Positions 35,789 through 48,797 of a DNA stretch of 64,000 nucleotides are shown piece after piece (positions within the stretch are counted from its first letter, which is position 1; the number at the start of each line of letters is the position of its first letter). The translations under genes were made by a program, and so were the position numbers. The DNA is from Trema orientale (Eukaryota; Streptophyta; Magnoliopsida; Rosales; Cannabaceae): contig JXTC01000091.1 of assembly GCA_002914845.1 (NCBI GenBank), forward strand, positions 308,649 to 372,648, read 5' to 3'. The notes under the pieces were generated by a model that saw nothing but the letters and a program-made list of their open reading frames with translations, made no database searches and was not told where the DNA came from.

Positions 35789-38700
35789 TCAACCTGTTAG
35801 CATCAGAACAAAAACAGTGCTGTCATTTCAAAACTGTGATGGTGACAATTACAGCATCAAGGGATCTAGCCAAAGAAAGTTAATTAAAATATTAACAAAA
35901 AGAAATGAAGCCTAACAAAATTTACCATTCTATGTTCATACCATAGCAAGAAAGAAAGGATTAGCTGATAGCAAGGAGGAGGAATCACTCATGAAAAGCA
36001 AAAGCAGATCCAATTTGGCTTCTTCTTAACAGATAATGTTAACCAAGATATAACAGCTCAAGGATTTTATGGGGCCCATTGCCAAACTCCTTTCAGGACC
36101 ATTCTTTAAGGAAATGCAATGAAGATAAGTAAGAAACTGTTAAGATCACGTATTCGTCTGCCAATTTGGACAGCTACAACTACTGGAGAATGTTATAGAA
36201 TCCGACAAAGTAGGGTCCTAACAATCTTTATATGGGAATTCTTCTTTGTGAAAGTTGGGAGTTTTTATGTAAGCATTTAGTAAATCTGACTGTTTAAACC
36301 TGCCCAGTTCACATTATCACTATTTGCTTACTGATAACAGAAAAGTGATCGAATGACTCACCCATTTTGCCGCTTAAACCACCATCAGTTGGAACTCCAC
36401 AGTTAGAAGGTCCAGTACTAATGCCTTGCTGTGCTATTGATTGGCTCTGTTGTGCTGTTTGTGGACTAAATCTGAACATATTCACAGGCTGCAAAACAAG
36501 AAAGGCGAAAAAAAAAAGGAGGAACAAAGTTACACCAATCTCTTCAGATTATTAAGTATTTTCATGCCTAGGAATACATAACCAATATTGAAACTCTACC
36601 TGTTGAAGATCACTTTCAAAACATGGCGATGTTTTTATTGATAAAACTCAAAAAGTTTTACTGTTCATTCTTATAAACATAGATAAACAAATATAAGAAC
36701 AAAACACAAACCTGAGACATAGTTTGCATAGAATGGAATCCCATGTAACGCGCATATTGTTCTTGAAAAGAGGCATTTTGCATCTGGTTTTGGTAATTGA
36801 TGGGATTAAAAGCTGGAGTTTGGCACAAAACAGATTGGTCTGTAGTTGGAGCCACAATCATGGATTGATCAACAACTGGGACCCTCGGCAAATGCATTGG
36901 GTTGTGAATAGAAGGCAAGGCAGGTGGACCCATTGCCATGCCCATCCGGGACATGTAGTGCTGTACTCCTGGAAACATCATTGGTGCCATGCCACTTCCC
37001 ATCCACATTACCTTAGGAAAACCAAGAAAAGTTGCAAGTGATTTTGAGTTTCAGACAGTTTAAGATCATTTTTGGTTCTAAGCTTTTCTGTAATTATCTT
37101 TACCTGAAGTTGTAACTGAAGTGACTTCAAGTATTCGATTGCCTCATCCAACATTGACGCTTTATCTGTCTGCAAAACAAGGACCAATTCATTCATTGGA
37201 ACAGTTTGAGAAGGATATTATGAAAACGATAACCACTACTTTTGGGAAGAGAATGGTCAAAACATGATTTGATTCGATATCCATTAATCATCTAACAAGG
37301 ATGTATTATGCAAAGCTTTATGTAGGCAATTAATAACAGTTACAAGAACCTTACTTCCTACACTTGGCTCTAATTAAGGGCTATTACAACTTATCATAAT
37401 GTTTACTTAGGAATTTCCACTCTCCATATTTATACCATTTTCAGAACTGTTGTAATCATTGGGGTTTAACTGTACAAAGCTTGACTAAATAAAACATCTT
37501 TAACTATGTTTCGATCAGCACTATCTATGCTTTCTATTGTTGTCATACTATTGCCATTGGAACCGTAGAATTCAAGATTCTTGTTTCAACTAAGCTAGCT
37601 ACTACTATGTACATTCTGAACTTCCAAAATATTTTTCCCCATTATTCTCCATTGGCCTAATTTCATTTCATTGGTTTATGTATTGAAAATCATGAACAGG
37701 ATTGGTAAAAATTCGAAAGCTATTACTATTACTAAGCTTGGTGAAAGTTTAACTAAAATTTAAGTATGAATTAAACCTTGTTACTATGAGGTATGAGCTC
37801 CTGCAATGCCTTCATCTTCTCATTGATTCGATCTCTTCGTCTCTACAAAAGCAAAAACAGGTTCATAAGCAATTGATAATAAACCCCAATAACTTTTGGA
37901 ATTCCATGGATCTCAGAAGTCCTACCCTTTCTGAAAGATTATGAACTTCAGCAGCTCGGCTCTTTCGTGATGACCCGGATCGCTGGGAAGACTTATTTGC
38001 AGCAGCAGATTCGTGTTCAGCAGCCTAAAGGGATGTTATCGACACATATATCTATGATCAGAACATACAACAAAGGATTCATACTACAATCATTAGGCGG
38101 AAGAAGAGTAAAGAAGAATTATACCTCACTTTGGCATTCTAATTCCTCCGCATCTCTAATCTTTCTTTTATTGTCATTATTGCCACTGGTTGTAGCAGTA
38201 GATTGCTTGCACGTTCTTCCAAAACTACTTCCAGATCCACCAGAAGACGAAGTAACAGTTGGCTCAAGAGTCTCCGTCTTCCCACTCTCACCCTGAAGCA
38301 TGATTTTCTGAACATCTTCCTTAAAAGCTCCAGCAGATAAGCCAGTGTTCCCATCACCATTGTTGCTTGAAACCCAGCTCACATCAAGGTCGGCTGGAAG
38401 TTGGTTGCTTCCACAGTGGCTTAACCCGACTGTCATTACTGAACACTCTCTAACCTCTCCTCGAGTCCCAGACTCGTTCCCCGCTAATTGTTGTCCACTA
38501 GAGGACTTCAAACCACACTTTCCCGGAGCCGAAAACTGAGAGAAATTAACTACTTTTTCTAAGGATCCCAGACTCTGATTTTGCTGGGCTGAACTGCTGT
38601 AATGGAGTCTTGGTGGAGGCATATGATTTTCAGGACATGGCACACCATTTGAGGGCTTGAGTTTATGGTGTTGGGAGGTGGAGAGTACATGAGTTGTATC

Positions 38701-39241
38701 AGAATCACCAAACTTTGATGACTTCTCTTCTTCAATATGTTTGATCGGTTTCTCGACTTCAATTGGATCACAGGAAGGTAATTCGGAGAAAAAATTGGAA
38801 CAAAAATCTTTCTCAAAAGAATCTTCAATTGGGTATTGAATCCATGAGACCGTCTCATCATCATGAATCATGTTGATAGAATTCCCATATGACCCGCCAA
38901 TCCTTATTGCTTGTTGATCATGTTTTTGAGCTTGTCTGGATTCATTAGGACTAAGACTTGGTTTTCTATGTGTCTGGCTGTGTAAAACTACCTGCCCATT
39001 TCGCCATAAGAGCTCTACTAAATCATGGTCTGCCCTGCAAATTTTCCACCAAAATCAACAGAATTTCAGTAGAGTTTAACATTTAAGTCCAATGATTTTT
39101 CTCTCTCTAAAAAATTGTTTTGATTTTCCTTTGTGACATAAAAGTAATTTGAAGAGGAGAGAGTACAGACCCTGTGGGATTCTTTTGGCCATTCACAGGG
39201 ATATCACCCTCAAAATTCCAATCGGGTATGTAACTATTCAT
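35789..39241 (-). CDS. PIF4: Phytochrome-interacting bHLH transcription factor (PIF4/PIF5 type)
   Basis: A nuclear transcription factor that binds G-box DNA and is removed or repressed by photoactivated phytochrome, promoting elongation growth in shade, dark and warmth (family knowledge). Coding exons, in order: 39171-39241, 38125-39034, 37926-38024, 37777-37842, 37104-37169, 36712-37011, 36362-36488 and 35789-35793. All have GT-AG introns and phases agree, giving 547 residues. Seen in the protein: the active-phyB-binding motif at about 27-39 (DHDLVELLWRNGQVV), the PIF4/5-type ETVSWIQYP near 85, a Ser/Gly-rich middle, then the basic region AAEVHNLSERRRRDRINEK at about 351-369 with the His-Glu-Arg DNA-contact residues (H355, E359, R363). 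The helices end near 404 with LQLQLQVMWMGSGM. The C-terminal VNMFRFSP run also fits PIF4. I cannot separate PIF4 from PIF5. Start: first Met, before the conserved motif. Confidence 0.93.
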
Positions 39242-40015
39242 GGCTGACCGGAAAAAAGAAGGTGTCTGCAAAGCAAGGATAAAAGGCAGCTTAGTATATT
39301 ACAAAAGTACTCCCTGGCTAATCATAATTTTGAGGCTTTATCTCATAAAAAAACTGAGTTAAAAAAAAACAGTGACTGACATCTCAAAAAATATATTTAA
39401 AAAAAACAGCTTAATCCACAAAAAGCAATAGATTAATTTAGTCAAACCGGTTAATTAACTATTTAAATCAAAAAGTAATATTAAATTTTCTCCTCCTATT
39501 ATGGAACTGTGGTCAGGGGAAAAAAAAAAAAAACAATTGCTACGATACAATAAGGCCACAAGTTTGTTAGACACTACTTGTCAGATTTTTCTTAACAAAC
39601 CAAACTAGACTTTCTTCCTAAGAAGGAAAGTTACAAAATTGACAGAACTTTGTGGATCCCCAGATTGGGAAAATCCCCAAAAAACTTAACATGTACAAAG
39701 AAATTCAGAAAAGCTCCAATCCAATCCAAGGCATTGAAGAACCAGTAACTTTACATAATGATTTCAAGAAAGAAAGTGAGAGAGAAAATGACAGTTTCCA
39801 TAAGACCCAGAAAAATGGGAGAAAAGCATAGCCTTTCTCAAGTGAAGTGAAACTCAGCTAACTGGGGAAAAAAAACCAAAATAACAAAAAACAAAAATGA
39901 AAATGATGACAACCCAGTTGAGCAAAACTCAGGAGTAAGTAAAAAAACCTCTTGGTGAGTCTTCTTCCAATCCAGAAGGATAGTTTGCAAAGCACCTAGC
40001 TTTTCCTCTCTCTCT
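39242..40015 (-). other. Probable 5' untranslated region of PIF with a leader intron
   Basis: Just upstream of the start codon the minus strand reads TTTGCAG|ACACC, a good acceptor that places the coding exon's 5' edge at 39265. A candidate donor (AAGAG|GTTTTT) ends a non-coding first exon near 39949. The intervening sequence is T/A-rich like an intron. A spliced leader of this kind is common in plant transcription-factor genes. cDNA evidence is needed to confirm it. Confidence 0.5.
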
Positions 40016-40044
40016 TATATCTAAGTCCCTATTTGTCTTTGTGG

Positions 40045-40050
40045 TTTATA
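40045..40050 (-). promoter_or_regulatory. TATA box candidate of PIF
   Basis: The minus strand reads CTCATATAAACC. Transcription would start about 30 bp downstream, near 40015, just before a CT/AG-rich leader, consistent with the non-coding first exon proposed above. Confidence 0.5.
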
Positions 40051-40223
40051 TGAGTTTAAAAGGCTTGTAAGCAAAAGCAAATGAGGAGCCAAAGAATGGA
40101 CCAGAGACAGAGAGCCTTTAACACAAATTACAACGACAGAGACATCACACAAAGGAGGTCAGAGCAAAGATTCGCTACTAACACTGTGCTGCGGTTCCCG
40201 TAGGGAACCGAGTAAGGGGTTTC

Positions 40224-40229
40224 CACGTG
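40224..40229. promoter_or_regulatory. G-box CACGTG upstream of PIF
   Basis: A perfect palindromic CACGTG in the context TTCCACGTGTCAG, about 175 bp upstream of the TATA candidate. G-boxes are bound by PIFs and other bHLH or bZIP factors (family knowledge). Use at this site is inference. Confidence 0.6.
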
Positions 40230-40692
40230 TCAGACAGAGAGGGGGTGAAGGCATCAAAAGGGTGGGGTCTAGGCGTAGGAGATTGGTGCTAGAGAGAATT
40301 AAAAAACAAATGAAAATTGGCTGACTGAGTGTTTTTAAAAGGAAATGAAATCTACAACTTGAATCCCACAGCGGATGTGATCCAAAAATGTGTAAGGGTG
40401 GTGCCACGGGTGCAAAGAAGTGGCCACTATTTATTGAGGTAATGATGAGGGACAAGATTGTCAGATAGAAAAAGCTTTGACAGCTCATGTATATATACAT
40501 ATGTATATATAAAAATGTTATCCCAAGAGGGTGAATTTAGTGAAATCTCTACGATTTTCATGGCTAGTTTTTACATGTAGTGTATTGTTTAATGTTATTC
40601 AATCCTTTTGGTTATAGTGTTATTATATTCACAAAATGTGCATCTAGATATTTTGCTAAACAATAAGGTATGGAATAATAACGATTACAGAT

Positions 40693-40990
40693 GCGGTAGC
40701 CTAGCGGTAAAATGGTCGGCGACTGAGCCATTGGTCGACACATTTGAAACAATACATGTAGTGGAACTCAAAGTTACTTATAAACTTTGGTCTCTGAAAT
40801 CGCGTCTAACTAGTGTATACATCACATATGAAGCGGCCCTACTCCAACGAACAACCCACTTACTTCTTCTATGAGTTGTACTGCACACTTCTAAAGCGGT
40901 CTTATTCGTTTGACACATTTAATCGTTGAATTCAAAGTTACCAATTAACTTTGGTCTCTCAAATGATGTCTAACTAGTGTATTCATAGGA
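40693..40990 (+). repeat. Imperfect tandem duplication, possibly SINE-derived
   Basis: 'gacacatttgaa', 'aactcaaagttac', 'aactttggtctct', 'gtctaactagtgta' and 'ttcat' recur in the same order at about 40737-40825 and 40911-40990. Upstream, 'gcggtagcctagcggtaaaatgg' resembles the tRNA-like A-box start of some plant SINEs, but no good B box follows. It does not fold as a tRNA. Confidence 0.5.
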
Positions 40991-41964
40991 CATCATCCAA
41001 AATTTCACCCAAAATTTCACACTAATTTGTTAATTTTTTATAACATTCTATAATCATTTAAAATTGAAATTATATGGTATGAATATACTGTTGGGAATAT
41101 GATTGTGAGTTACAAAGTAGACATGATTTTGAGTCATATGTGAATCTAGCTTTAACCCATATAATATCTTTATCTTAAAAATAAATTTCTAGAGTGAAAA
41201 GATAGTACATTTACTAATGGATATAACTTAGCAAAAATAAAATGAAATGTATATTTGCAAAGAGAAGTGAGAGAAAAGAAAGAAAAAGACTCATCATGAA
41301 TTGGTCCATTACATTTATAAATGTCACTTTAGTATCATTAATAATTTGGGCACATAGATATGCATGAGCAATGTGCAGTTTCAAGTGATGAAATCTATTA
41401 AAAATCAAATAAATAAAACAATAATGGACCACGTTTGGACCATTTATATTCACTCGAGGCGGAATCAATCCTACTTAAAAAAGAATATATATACATATAT
41501 ATAAAGTTCATAGTAGAGGCAATAAATAGTGGTGGAAGCCTCCCCAAGGATTTGGTTGGGACGATGGGAAAGATCTCCATTTATGGCCCAAATTTTGATA
41601 TAAAACCATCACGTTAGCTTTCATTTGTCTCATCATGATGAATATCATCATTGGAACCAAAACAATTGAAAAAAATCACTTACTAGTACTTACATACATA
41701 TTTAACATTACTAGTAATGTTAAACATTTTCTGTGGTCATTATCATAAGCTTTTTTGGAATAATTTTCGGGATGGAGAGTTAGATCAACTTGACCCTCTT
41801 TTCATTGAAAGGTCAATTAGTAGAATATCCTTATGATTATGTCGAATCCCAGCCTGGACAAGGACTACAACATAAAGTTTTAGTGCTCAAAATAGCTTGA
41901 CCTAATAATCCGACCAAGTTGATTATCTAATCAGGAAACGCAATCTAAAGCTTTGAAAATCAAG

Positions 41965-42007
<43 letters not shown>

Positions 42008-43985
42008 ACTAGTTAATTGTAATTGAATTTATCATATTTGTATACTATTTGATCATAATATAATTTATACCGAAACAACAAAAGTTTAACATAATTTTTT
42101 TTCTTTTTTGTTAACACAATTGACCACTTGCGATTGAGATCCAAAAGCTTTGAATTTTTGTGCTTATTATCAGGATAAATAATAAAAACAACTTATCTGT
42201 TTTTTTTTTCAAGCGACAAAAAGTTGATTGTTGTCATAATTTCTTAGTACTGCAATATGCACCGGAAAATTCTCATGGCTAAACTATATTAAGTAGTTCG
42301 TATTTGCAAATTTGGGTCATTATCTATACAATTAGTATTGCAACTTCTAGAAGGTTTAAGTGACAAAGAGTTGGATCTTTTGCCACAATTTATAAGTACT
42401 GCAATTTGTCCAAAAAAACTTAATGGCTAAATTACATTAAGTAGCTACAAAATCATTTCTGTCACCCAATACTACTCATTTTAGTGATGACTGTAATACA
42501 GCCACAACTTTGTCCCTAAAGACTTTTATCACAATGTTTTCTTTTTAAAATATAGCCACTGAATGCTTTCAGCCAAATTGTGTTTCCCACGTACATGTTA
42601 ATGCCTATTATGTAGCAAGTCCCTATCGGGATAAAAAAACATTTAATTAAAAGAAAATATAGGTGTAGCTCTTTGATGAAACCAAAAATAAATTTGTGTT
42701 AAAATAGGGGTTTGTTAGCATTATATAGTGATTAATAAGAAAAAGAAAGAGGGACCTATATGTATAGGAAATTTGGACACATAAAAAGATGGGTTGTCCT
42801 GTGTCCACCAAATTAAGACACACGCTACATTAACAAAGACTGCCTCAAGTGAATGAGGATGTTGCTGTTTTCCCCATTTATAATAAATCTTTATTTTGGT
42901 GGATAGGTTCGTAGTTGTTTTCTTACAATAAATTTGGTGTACTTTCAAGCTAATTAAATAAATCATAATTGAATTTGGAGTTCTGCCGGAGTTGACATTG
43001 CTGGAAGCAGCCTTTTCTTTTTTTCAAAATTTTTCTTATGTCAAGTATTCAAATTTGAACATACTTAGAATGAAGTACATATGGGATAAGGATACTTGGC
43101 TAAAACGGCAAAACCCTAAATAGGATTTTGGAATTTACAGTTGGACACTAGAAGCTTAACATGTTTTAGAACCAAACAATAAGTTGTTCAAGAAAAATGC
43201 TAAAGGACACTTGCAAGTCTCGTGACAGTTGGACCGAAAACACTCGGAGAGTGTTGATAATTCACCTTTCACTTGAAAATTGAAACAAGTGTCTCCTAAG
43301 TTAGTCCCATCTTTACACTTAGTGAAAGATAAGGTCCATGGTTACACGTGAATGCTAAAAGACCAAGTTCAATTCTTCTTTCCCTTTCACCTGTGTCCTG
43401 GAAATTTGGGGGAAAAAAAAAATGTTTCAAATATTTTAAATATGTTTCTCAAGTTATTTATCAAATACCCTATATGTTTAATATCATTCTTTATCATTTT
43501 ATCGTTTTGTAGCTAGCTGGCAGTCAATCAAAAGATGGGACCAGACTTGTTCACTTATTCAGGGCAAGAGATGGCTAGCTCAGCCGTCCAATAGCCAGCA
43601 AGGCAGTCTCCAAACCTCTCTCTTTCATTGTGCAAAGGGTCTGTCCCTTCTTATCTTTGTTTTTTGATTTTATTTTATTTTTATGGACAAAGATGAGGAC
43701 TTCAAGTCTAAATTTTCACTTGTCATGAGAAGTGTTCTGGTGTTTACAAGTGGAAAAACTTGTAGTTCTCTCCCTTAGATCAAGGCAACTTTGCTATGAA
43801 AACTATATAGCATGAGGTCTAGCATAAGGCCAGTCTCCTTTCAACCCAAACAGACCAAAGTTTGCTGTTAAGGAAAAACTCATAATCCTTGAATATTAAC
43901 AGTTAACTTGCATCAAGTAATAAAGAAACGTTTTAATTTGACGTTAAATGATAACTTCTGTTTTGATTTTTATTTTATTGAGGTA
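40991..43985. other. Intergenic between PIF and the aldo/keto reductase
   Basis: It holds a TA microsatellite at 41970-42002, A-runs, and one CACGTG at 43345-43350. No gene or element boundary is recognised. The part next to 43986 is probably the 3' flank of the reductase gene. Confidence 0.5.
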
Positions 43986-44019
43986 TAGTGAAACCTACGC
44001 TCCAATATTTTCTGGAGAT

Positions 44020-47000
44020 CTATAATTTTTCAACTGGGAAACCAACAACAGGTTGGATTTCTGAAGCCAAAGAACGCAGCTCGCTTACTTCGTCATTGGT
44101 CAGCGTCCATCCAAGGGCACCAGAAAATTCTGCAGCTTGTTCTGCATTTTTGGCTCCTGGGATTGGTACAACGTTGTCCTGGGCTATCAGCCAGTTAAGC
44201 ACTACCTATAGAAAGTAACCAAGTTTTCATTAGATCCCAGCAGAACCAATCATCTACACAACTAAGGAATCGCAAAACGTGTAGCTTTCGGCGGATTCTT
44301 TTGAGAACTAGAAGCACAAATGGGCTACAGTAATAACACCTTTCAGGCACAAGATGCACATAAAACCTATGAACTGAGTAAGCTATTGCTTAAGTGGCAA
44401 TGTAGCATTGATTCAAGTAACATTTATTTCACTATCTGTAAGTCATGTTTTAGCAGGTAAAAAGTACAGCATAGTACTTGTGACTTTCAAACAATATTTA
44501 CTATATGTCTTAGTATAGAGAACATTAACATACCTGTGTGGGAGTTTTGCTGTAGTTCTCTCCTATTTTGCGGATTCTGTTAATTAAAGGTTGAAGCTGC
44601 ACAACAGATTTGTATTTCAGCTGAAACATAAGTGAAGCAGGCATTTGCATTACCAACAAGCCTTTTACCTTTGTTAGAAACTCAGGAGTGTAAATTCGTC
44701 TTCGAGGGCCATCGGGTGGATTTTCCGGTGTATACTTGCCTGTAAGAGCACCTGCATGTGTGAACAATATTGAGTGCCACTAGTCTGAACTATTGTTGTG
44801 ACAGGACACAGTTTAAGAAACCAAAATATTTATATCAGAAATTCATGAGTGCTTAATGGATCAGGACTAATTAGTCAGGACTACGGGTTTACACATATTT
44901 ACTTCGATTAAAATTGCTTATGAAACTTAGATATAGCCGGGATAGATTCTCTATCAAGTATTAAAATCCACATTATTCTCCTAAAACCTTGTAATGTCCA
45001 TCTTTGAAATATCAATTGTTCAGTTCAAGTGAGTAACTGTACAGTTCTACCTGTAAGGTAAGTATGTTTGTTTTAAATGAGAGTGCTTATGTAGAGAAAG
45101 AGGTAAAATCTTGTAGGGTTCATCATGGAAAGAACTTCAAGCCATTTCGGCAAGATTACTACTCATTGCTTAGCCATTTGCCTCACCACGTAGTCAACAA
45201 CAGATATTTTTTCTTTTCTAATATAAGAAGCAACAGCATGCAACACATGAGAAAATTACAACAAGATGATCACATCAGAGACGAACACAAACAGGATGAA
45301 ATGAAGCACAAATCGAAGAAAGAGCTAGAGGAGAAATGTGAAAACGTTAAAGATAGGTGAACATAACAAAACGTGACACCCAATAGAGCAGGATTTCACC
45401 TTGGGCGATTGGTGAATAGGCAATCAAAGTGATTCCAAGTTCATCACAGGTAGCCTTCACACCATTTTCCTCAGGGAATCTGTATATGAGGCTGTAATTC
45501 ACTTGGTTTGAAGCCAGTGGGATACCTCTCTTTTTGAGCTTCTCATATGCATCACGCAGTCTCTTTTCTGAAATGAGAAACCGTATGCATTTGTTATTTT
45601 ATTGGCTCCTGTATAGCAGCATGGATCAAAAAGCTCTTTTGTTTCTAAAACTACTGTAACCGTGTGTTATATACAACAACAGATAGAAAATGTTGCAAGT
45701 TCACACGGGGAAGCAACTTTTTTCTTTTTTATCCATTTCTTGCAATATCCAAACAGAACACCAAAAATTAAGAAAAAGTATTACCGCTGTAGTTTGAAAC
45801 GCCAACAGCCTTCACCAATCCTTGCTCAACAGCATCTCCAAGACCATCAATATAACCTGACAATTCATTTTCAATCTACTAAGTTGTTAAGAAACAGAAT
45901 ATGATTTCGCGGAATTATTCTAATGAGGGAAATCCATTGGCAATAGAAGGTTAAACTGTCAAAAGACCGGTGCTATGAACAACCTTCATTTCCCCATACT
46001 CCAGGCCTGAAAACCGTCAAAACAATCGCTCAGCTAATAATAAGGAGAGATAAACAGACATTAGAGAAAACACAAAAGGTTTAAGTTGACAATTCATATG
46101 GAACATCCATGATAGCACAGACCAATGAAGTTGATAGAGCTCAACTGAAGAAAGTTCGAGGCGACGGAGGGAGTCCTTAAGAGCATTGAGCACACTCTGA
46201 CGACCAAACCTCCATGGCAAAGCTGCAAACTTGGTTGCTACAGCTACCTCCAGTTCTGGCTCCTTTTGTTTCCTTTCCTTGATAAATCTGTATCAAAAAT
46301 GGTGGAGTTGTTTTGGAGTTATGGAATAATTAAAAACCAACAAAATACTGCAAGCTTTCTTTTCTCTAGGAAATAGAAAGTGAAAGAACAAATGAACCGT
46401 TATCAACTTCCCTTAATGTACCTTCCCAGTAGAGTTTCAGAACTTATGGCACCCAAAGCAAGCTGCAGAAATGGATAGTATATGATTGTTAAGACTTTCA
46501 TGGATCCTCATGGAGAGGTATAAAGGAATCAACGAGACCCTTCACTCACCCTTGAGCCATAAACCTCAGCAGTGTCAAAGAAGGTGATGCCGCGATCAAT
46601 GCTGGTATCGAAAGCAGCCTTGGCGGCCTTCATCTTTCTATCTGGCAGTCGATATTGAAAGCAAAAGTAAATACTAACAAAATACTCTTTGACGCAAGTA
46701 AGACAGTTCCACTTTGATGAATAACTTCTTTTAAGAAAAACCTTTAACCTCTAGTTTTATATATATTTTTTTTAAAAAAATTCTTCAACAATGAAGAAAC
46801 TACAACCATCCTATTTATAATATTGGTGAGACGAAGTGTGACCATGTGAGGCTTACTAATGTGCTTAAAGTTAGTTATGTTCTAAGAAAAAATGAAACTA
46901 CATAATTAATAAAGAAAGTAGTAGTTTATTAGCCATAAATAAAAAAATCCACCTGTTTCCACTACTAACATACTTGTGTAACCATCTAAACGAGAATCCC

Positions 47001-47482
47001 ACCACAAATGCCTAAAGCTTCAGAATTTTAATCTCTAAAAGCTGGTTCAAATATTCCTAGGCATAATGCAATAGTTCGTTTATGTTAGCCAAACAAAATA
47101 TAAATAATAAACATACCAGCAGTGCTATATGAGTAAAACCCAGAAAGAAATTAGTATATTGGTTAAGAAAATTAAGCTCTCATTTGAAATGGGTCACCCA
47201 TAAATCTTTTCAAGGTTTTCCTTGTACATGGGCTTTGTTAAAAAATAAAATAAAAAGGGGATTACCGTCCCATTCAAAGTTATTCCAATAGCTGGTGTCA
47301 CCCCATGACCAAGCTCCAATCCCAAGCTTTGTGACCTTCAAATCAGAGGCCCCCAGCTTGACCTTCTCTTCCTCTGTTTTCAAAGTAGCAAAATCCTCAG
47401 AAGCAACAGCTCTGATTCTGTGGACTCTCCTATGGCTCAAAGCTGAAAAGCACGCGCTGCTCACGTGCATAGCCATAGCCAT
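44020..47482 (-). CDS. Chloroplast aldo/keto reductase, At1g06690 type
   Basis: An NAD(P)-dependent oxidoreductase of the aldo/keto reductase fold, predicted plastidial. Its natural substrate is unknown to me. Coding exons, in order: 47266-47482, 46550-46641, 46422-46462, 46123-46287, 45984-46006, 45785-45856, 45400-45567, 44669-44751, 44534-44596 and 44020-44205. All introns are GT-AG and the frame stays open for 369 residues, close to the Arabidopsis protein as I remember it. Residues 1 to about 35 (Ser/Arg/Ala-rich, [13 protein letters not shown]) look like a transit peptide. The barrel starts at [19 protein letters not shown]. The catalytic tetrad is complete: Asp95 and Tyr100 in DTAEVYG, Lys136 in VATKFA and His171 in YQLHWPG. 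The nucleotide-binding end is [13 protein letters not shown]. The Met at 47482 is the most upstream ATG of the frame; the codon before it is GTG. Confidence 0.95.
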
Positions 47483-47742
47483 CACTGACCTCTAGGTTGG
47501 GTTTCCACTCAAGGATTCCTGCTTATAATGACAAAGACCCAAAACTGAAGTTTCTTAATAAGAAAAATGAACTACAAAGGCAGTTAAGAAAATCTTTTCG
47601 TTAGACAAGAACAAGATTAAGAACATGGTACTCTTCTTTTTTTTTTCTTTTTTTTTTTTTTTTTGAAATGGAAGAACATGGTACTTGAGTGTACACGTCA
47701 GATGAATTTCTGAGGGAGTGGAGTTACGAAATCACATTTTGA

Positions 47743-47748
47743 CACGTG
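47743..47748. promoter_or_regulatory. G-box CACGTG upstream of the aldo/keto reductase
   Basis: A perfect CACGTG in the context TTTTGACACGTGTTG, 261 bp upstream of the start codon. The same core lies upstream of the PIF gene. Binding by any factor is inference. Confidence 0.55.
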
Positions 47749-48077
47749 TTGATTAACTTAGACCGCTGGGTAAAGCATAGGACTTTTTTAAAAATAAAAT
47801 AAAATAATACATAGGGAAAAACTTACGAGTAATTCTAGAATACCACAATTTTACACCAATCATGTTTCCTCTTTTGCAATCCCTTTTTTTTTTTTTCTTT
47901 TTTTTCTTCTCAAAGCGGTTATAAAAGAAGAAAAATCATTGGTGTAATATATTAGTGTAATATTTTAGTATCCCTATTATTACTCAAAAAAAAAACTCAA
48001 TATTCATTTATATATTTTATATTTCAAAAATATTTGTTTTCTTTTTTGTTTTTCCTCTTAAAAATATTTATTTTTCA

Positions 48078-48720
48078 TGTGTAAAACATGAGTGATATGC
48101 ACTTACAATGTAAATTTTGATTATTGGTATATATTTTGAAATGTATATTAACTTTTAAGTACAACTTCTATAAATGAAATATTTACCACTTATATATTTT
48201 ATGGATAAAATATGTATGGCATTCATTTTCCCAAAAAGGATATAAAAAAGGTATTTGTGAAATAAAATAATATATATATATGAGAATATGCTTAAGAAAA
48301 TAAAGTATTTAGAGAAATTTACACATAGTACATATTTTTATAACTTATTTTTATAAATATCTATTTTTAAATTTTTTTTTCAAAAATACACGTTTTTATG
48401 GTCTTCATTTCATATACAAAATACGAGTGGTCTACATTCACAATGCAAATTTTATCTATGAAGTACACATTTTATGTGTAAAATATGACCAGTATACATT
48501 TACAATGTAAATATTTAGCATACTTTACATTTTTCATTATAAATTTAACTTATGGTATAGATTTTAAAATGTGTGCTAATTAATTTTTAATATAACTTTT
48601 ATTCATGAAATGTATACCGTGTATAAGATAGTGATGGTCTATATTTCTCCAAAAATGGGTAAAAATAAAAAATGACTATTTATGAAAATATAATTTTGAA
48701 AATGGGTATTTATGGAATTT
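48078..48720 (+). repeat. Degenerate direct repeats, about three copies
   Basis: The word pattern 'tgtaaaayatga', 'gtatacatttacaatgtaaa', 'attttgaaatgtatattaa' and 'ttcatgaaatgtatacc' recurs in order near 48078, 48410 and 48474, with the last copy longest. Sequence is AT-rich and non-coding. Confidence 0.55.
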
Positions 48721-48797
48721 TTCTAAGTATTTATATACTTTTTCCATTTTTTTAGCTTGAATCTGGGCTGTGAGTTTTACGAGTTATTTTTTTCAAG

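Noticed and set aside
38139..38864. Several other open frames on both strands over the large PIF exon
   Set aside because: They are shadows of the real exon 38125-39034, whose frame is supported by conserved PIF motifs and matching splice phases.
40693..40765. tRNA-like sequence 'gcggtagcctagcggtaaaatgg'
   Set aside because: No acceptor stem and no B box of GTTCGANTC type at the right distance. Kept only as a possible SINE-derived duplication.
45064..45360. Plus-strand open frame of 98 codons within the reductase gene
   Set aside because: It lies in an intron of the opposite-strand gene (between 45400 and 44751). The Lys/Glu-rich end reflects purine-rich intron sequence.
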